The notes under the pieces were generated by a model, which had not been told where the DNA came from, searched no databases, and saw only the letters and a list, made by a program, of their open reading frames with translations. The position numbers and the translations under genes are program-made. A stretch of DNA of 8,371 nucleotides from Rickettsiales bacterium (GTDB lineage: Bacteria; Pseudomonadota; Alphaproteobacteria; TMED109; TMED131): assembly GCA_002690625.1 (NCBI GenBank), contig NZFJ01000033.1, forward strand, positions 1 through 8,371, given 5' to 3'. The stretch's first letter is position 1. Each line of letters opens with the position of its first letter. Below, in pieces: positions 6,986-8,371 of the stretch.

Positions 6986-7014
6986 ATTATATATATCAAG
7001 TATACGTTTGTATC
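6986..7014 (-). promoter_or_regulatory. candidate housekeeping-type promoter of the sigma-chrR-SDR operon
   Basis: Read on the minus strand, GATACA (7014-7009), a 17-base spacer and TATAAT (6991-6986) precede the ATG at 6972. The -10 is perfect and the -35 is poor (three of six). Chance matches are common at this base composition. Confidence 0.25.
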
Positions 7015-7028
7015 TTCTTAATAGATTA
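7001..7028 (-). promoter_or_regulatory. candidate ECF-type (autoregulatory) promoter of the sigma operon
   Basis: On the minus strand, TAATCT (7028-7023), 16 bases and CGTATA (7006-7001) lie 29 bases before ATG 6972. TAATCT differs at two bases from the TGATCC -35 element I recall for Rhodobacter RpoE, and CGTATA is an ECF-like -10. A start site near 6994 would lie downstream of the TTG at 6999, favouring ATG 6972. This is a weak match and no second copy was found ahead of the lipid operon. Confidence 0.2.
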
Positions 7029-7098
7029 CTATAATATGGTATTTTTTTTGGATTATAAGTCTGTTTTATAAATAATTAGACAGACATAACTATAATAT
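7028..7098. repeat. direct repeat ACTATAATAT (two copies) around a short inverted repeat
   Basis: ACTATAATAT occurs exactly at 7028-7037 and again at 7089-7098. Between them GTCTGT (7059-7064) and ACAGAC (7080-7085) form a 6-bp inverted repeat with a 15-base loop. All of it lies in the 129-base gap between the end of the parA-like gene and the sigma gene. It may be a regulator-binding region, or chance in AT-rich DNA. The inverted repeat has no T-run after it on the minus strand, so it is not a convincing terminator. Confidence 0.4.
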
Positions 7099-7101
7099 AA
7101 A

Positions 7102-7851
7102 TTATTTTATTATACTTAGATTAGGATTTCTTTCATATTTTTGATCAATTCTATATATTTCATCTAATTCTTCTTCCATTACATATTTGTTTAAAAATTC
7201 CATTACTTTTATCAAATCTGAGAAAATAGTTTCTTTTTCTATTTTATTAGGCTCATAATTTTTTACATAAACCTTTCTCATGAAGGAGCTATCATGTATA
7301 GCTGGTCCAATTACTACGTCCATATTATCAAAGTAAGATACAAAATCGTCCATATGTTTCCTGTTAGAATGTATTTTATTAGGAATAATAACAATGTGTG
7401 GGTGAATTTTTTTAAACCTTTCTTTTAATTTATCTATCTTTTTAACAAAAGCTAATGTTGGAGGTAATTCAGCCATAGTATTAGAAACAGGAACAATAAC
7501 AGCGTGAGACTTAGTAAATAATTCAATTCCTTCTTGCCCAGGACGTGCTGGAGTGTCTATTACTAAAATGTTACCTTTCTTCATTCTAGTATTTTCCATT
7601 AATTGACTTAGTAGAATTAAATTCAATTTATCATATTCATACGATATGGGATAATGACTACATGGTACATCTTTACAAATTCTTTGTAATAAACTAACAG
7701 AACTTCCCTGTTTATCAGCATCAATTAATTGGATGCTATCATGTTTATTAGACCATTTAAGCATTGCAGTTATTAAACAACTTAAAGTACTTTTACCTAC
7801 TCCTCCCTTTGGATTGGCAAAAGTTAATATTTTTCCTCTACTAGCCGTCAT
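7102..7851 (-). CDS. ParA/MinD-superfamily ATPase (small, orphan ParA type)
   Basis: Protein of 249 residues with a deviant Walker A motif NPKGGVGKST (13-22) including signature Lys15, the switch I region LIDADKQGSS (42-51) and the Walker B core ILVIDTPA (95-102). It begins almost directly with the ATPase fold and lacks the N-terminal helix-turn-helix of plasmid ParA proteins, resembling small Soj/McdA/PpfA-like members. Such ATPases bind DNA non-specifically as ATP dimers and spread or position DNA, protein clusters or organelles when a partner stimulates hydrolysis. No parB or parS-like site is seen. The upstream coiled-coil gene overlaps it by 11 bases and is the obvious partner candidate. 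A good ribosome site AAGGGAGA (7864-7857) sits five bases before the ATG. The last 30 residues are charged and probably extend beyond the core fold. The cargo is unknown. Confidence 0.9.
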   Translation of the reverse strand: MTASRGKILTFANPKGGVGKSTLSCLITAMLKWSNKHDSIQLIDADKQGSSVSLLQRICKDVPCSHYPISYEYDKLNLILLSQLMENTRMKKGNILVIDTPARPGQEGIELFTKSHAVIVPVSNTMAELPPTLAFVKKIDKLKERFKKIHPHIVIIPNKIHSNRKHMDDFVSYFDNMDVVIGPAIHDSSFMRKVYVKNYEPNKIEKETIFSDLIKVMEFLNKYVMEEELDEIYRIDQKYERNPNLSIIK

Positions 7852-8335
7852 TATTATCTCCCTTCACACTATTAATCACATCGATACTCTCATCAAAAAG
7901 GTTAATATTTTCTTGAAGCTTGCGTATGCTTTTTTCATAATCATGTTTAAAAATATTTATTTGCTTTTTTACAGCATCTAATTTTGCATCTATCATCTCT
8001 ATCTTTTTTTTATTAATATCTCTTTCATCTATTAAAAGATCAATTTCTTTGAGAAAAGGTAGTAGTTTTTTTTTAATGTTATCATTATGATTTTTTTCTT
8101 TGATTATTTCTAATTCTTCAGTTTGATATTGATCTTCTGCTTTGCTATGTTCGTCACTTTTTTTTAAGGATTTATTTTTCATCCTTTTTTTAATTTCTTC
8201 TGCTAAAACTCCAAAGTTTTCGTCTAATGAAAAATCATTAACTTTAGAATTAAATGTCCTTTTTTTTTCTTGATTGTTAATTGACTTTTGCCAAGAACCA
8301 TTTCTTCTTAATACTTTTATAACCGAATCATCCAT
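7841..8335 (-). CDS. hypothetical charged coiled-coil protein, putative partner of the ParA-like ATPase
   Basis: Protein of 164 residues that I do not recognise as a named family. The N-terminus is basic (VIKVLRRNGSWQKS, 5-18). It is followed by a polar, probably disordered stretch, broken by a short hydrophobic-patterned segment at about 36-52 (FSLDENFGVLAEEIKKR). Residues about 88-158 form a long heptad-like helix rich in Lys, Glu, Asp, Ile and Leu, predicted to be a coiled coil. There are no cysteines, no signal peptide and no membrane segment. The 3' end overlaps the ParA-like gene by 11 bases, so the two are co-transcribed and probably act together. ParA ATPases are commonly stimulated by a basic N-terminal peptide of their partner, and the basic start here fits that, but this is inference. 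No Shine-Dalgarno precedes ATG 8335. Confidence 0.75.
   Translation of the reverse strand: MDDSVIKVLRRNGSWQKSINNQEKKRTFNSKVNDFSLDENFGVLAEEIKKRMKNKSLKKSDEHSKAEDQYQTEELEIIKEKNHNDNIKKKLLPFLKEIDLLIDERDINKKKIEMIDAKLDAVKKQINIFKHDYEKSIRKLQENINLFDESIDVINSVKGDNNDG
7857..7864 (-). promoter_or_regulatory. Shine-Dalgarno AAGGGAGA of the ParA-like gene
   Basis: Strong ribosome-binding site five bases upstream of ATG 7851, inside the end of the coiled-coil gene. It fixes the start of the ATPase and suggests that it is initiated independently and possibly made in larger amounts than its upstream partner. Confidence 0.6.
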
Positions 8336-8341
8336 ACAGTT

Positions 8342-8347
8342 ATTATA
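8342..8347 (-). promoter_or_regulatory. candidate -10 box (TATAAT) ahead of the coiled-coil gene
   Basis: A perfect TATAAT on the minus strand lies six bases before ATG 8335, so transcription could begin at or near the start codon (leaderless). The matching -35 position (8370-8365, ATTTTA) is poor, and the window ends one base beyond it. Confidence 0.22.
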
Positions 8348-8371
8348 AATAAAATTAAAATTTTTAAAATA

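Noticed and set aside
6973..6999. TTG start extending the sigma factor by nine residues
   Set aside because: No ribosome site; candidate promoter elements overlap this stretch; residues there are not family-like.
7059..7085. Inverted repeat GTCTGT/ACAGAC as terminator of the ParA-like gene
   Set aside because: Only six pairs with a 15-base loop and no T-run following on the minus strand.
7733..7981. 82-codon plus-strand reading frame across the ParA/coiled-coil junction
   Set aside because: Opposite two well-supported genes, no ribosome site, and its hydrophobicity is explained by antisense of Lys/Glu-rich coding.
1..8371. CRISPR arrays, tRNA or rRNA genes, insertion sequences
   Set aside because: No regularly spaced repeats, cloverleaf-like sequence, transposase or terminal inverted repeats were seen; nearly all sequence is accounted for by coding genes.

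Overview
This is a strongly AT-rich, very tightly packed stretch of bacterial chromosome. Genes overlap or sit within a few bases of each other. All nine complete genes stop with TAA or TAG, none with TGA. The protein families are those of Proteobacteria. The low GC and short spacers suggest a streamlined marine lineage of the SAR11-like alphaproteobacterial or SAR86-like gammaproteobacterial type, but the window holds no marker that decides between them.

Layout, left to right. Positions 1-1138 (minus) hold most of an ArnT/PMT-type lipid-linked glycosyltransferase that runs off the left edge. Positions 1179-4902 (plus) are a four-gene operon with overlapping joints: an FAD-dependent amine-oxidase-like flavoprotein, a DUF1365 protein, a Cfa-type SAM-dependent lipid methyltransferase and a DUF3833 protein. 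Converging on it from the right (minus, 6972 down to 4897) are an ECF sigma factor, its ChrR-type zinc anti-sigma factor and a short-chain dehydrogenase; their stop and start codons touch or overlap. Further right (minus, 8335 down to 7102) is a two-gene unit: a charged coiled-coil protein followed by a small ParA-type ATPase, with no ParB visible.

How the genes fit together. The sigma/ChrR pair has the full set of zinc ligands known for the RpoE-ChrR system of Rhodobacter sphaeroides, which responds to singlet oxygen and organic peroxides. Flavoprotein, DUF1365, Cfa-like, DUF3833 and SDR genes are recurring companions of this pair. The most economical reading is a complete photo-oxidative-stress module that modifies the acyl chains of membrane phospholipids. 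The Cfa-like enzyme appears to have lost two residues of the bicarbonate pocket used by E. coli cyclopropane synthase. Its product may therefore be a methylated unsaturated or furan fatty acid rather than a cyclopropane; this is inference. The ParA/coiled-coil pair looks functionally separate and may position an intracellular cargo.

No RNA gene, CRISPR array, insertion sequence or clear intrinsic terminator was found. The only non-coding stretches are 1139-1178, 6973-7101 and 8336-8371, all under 300 bases.
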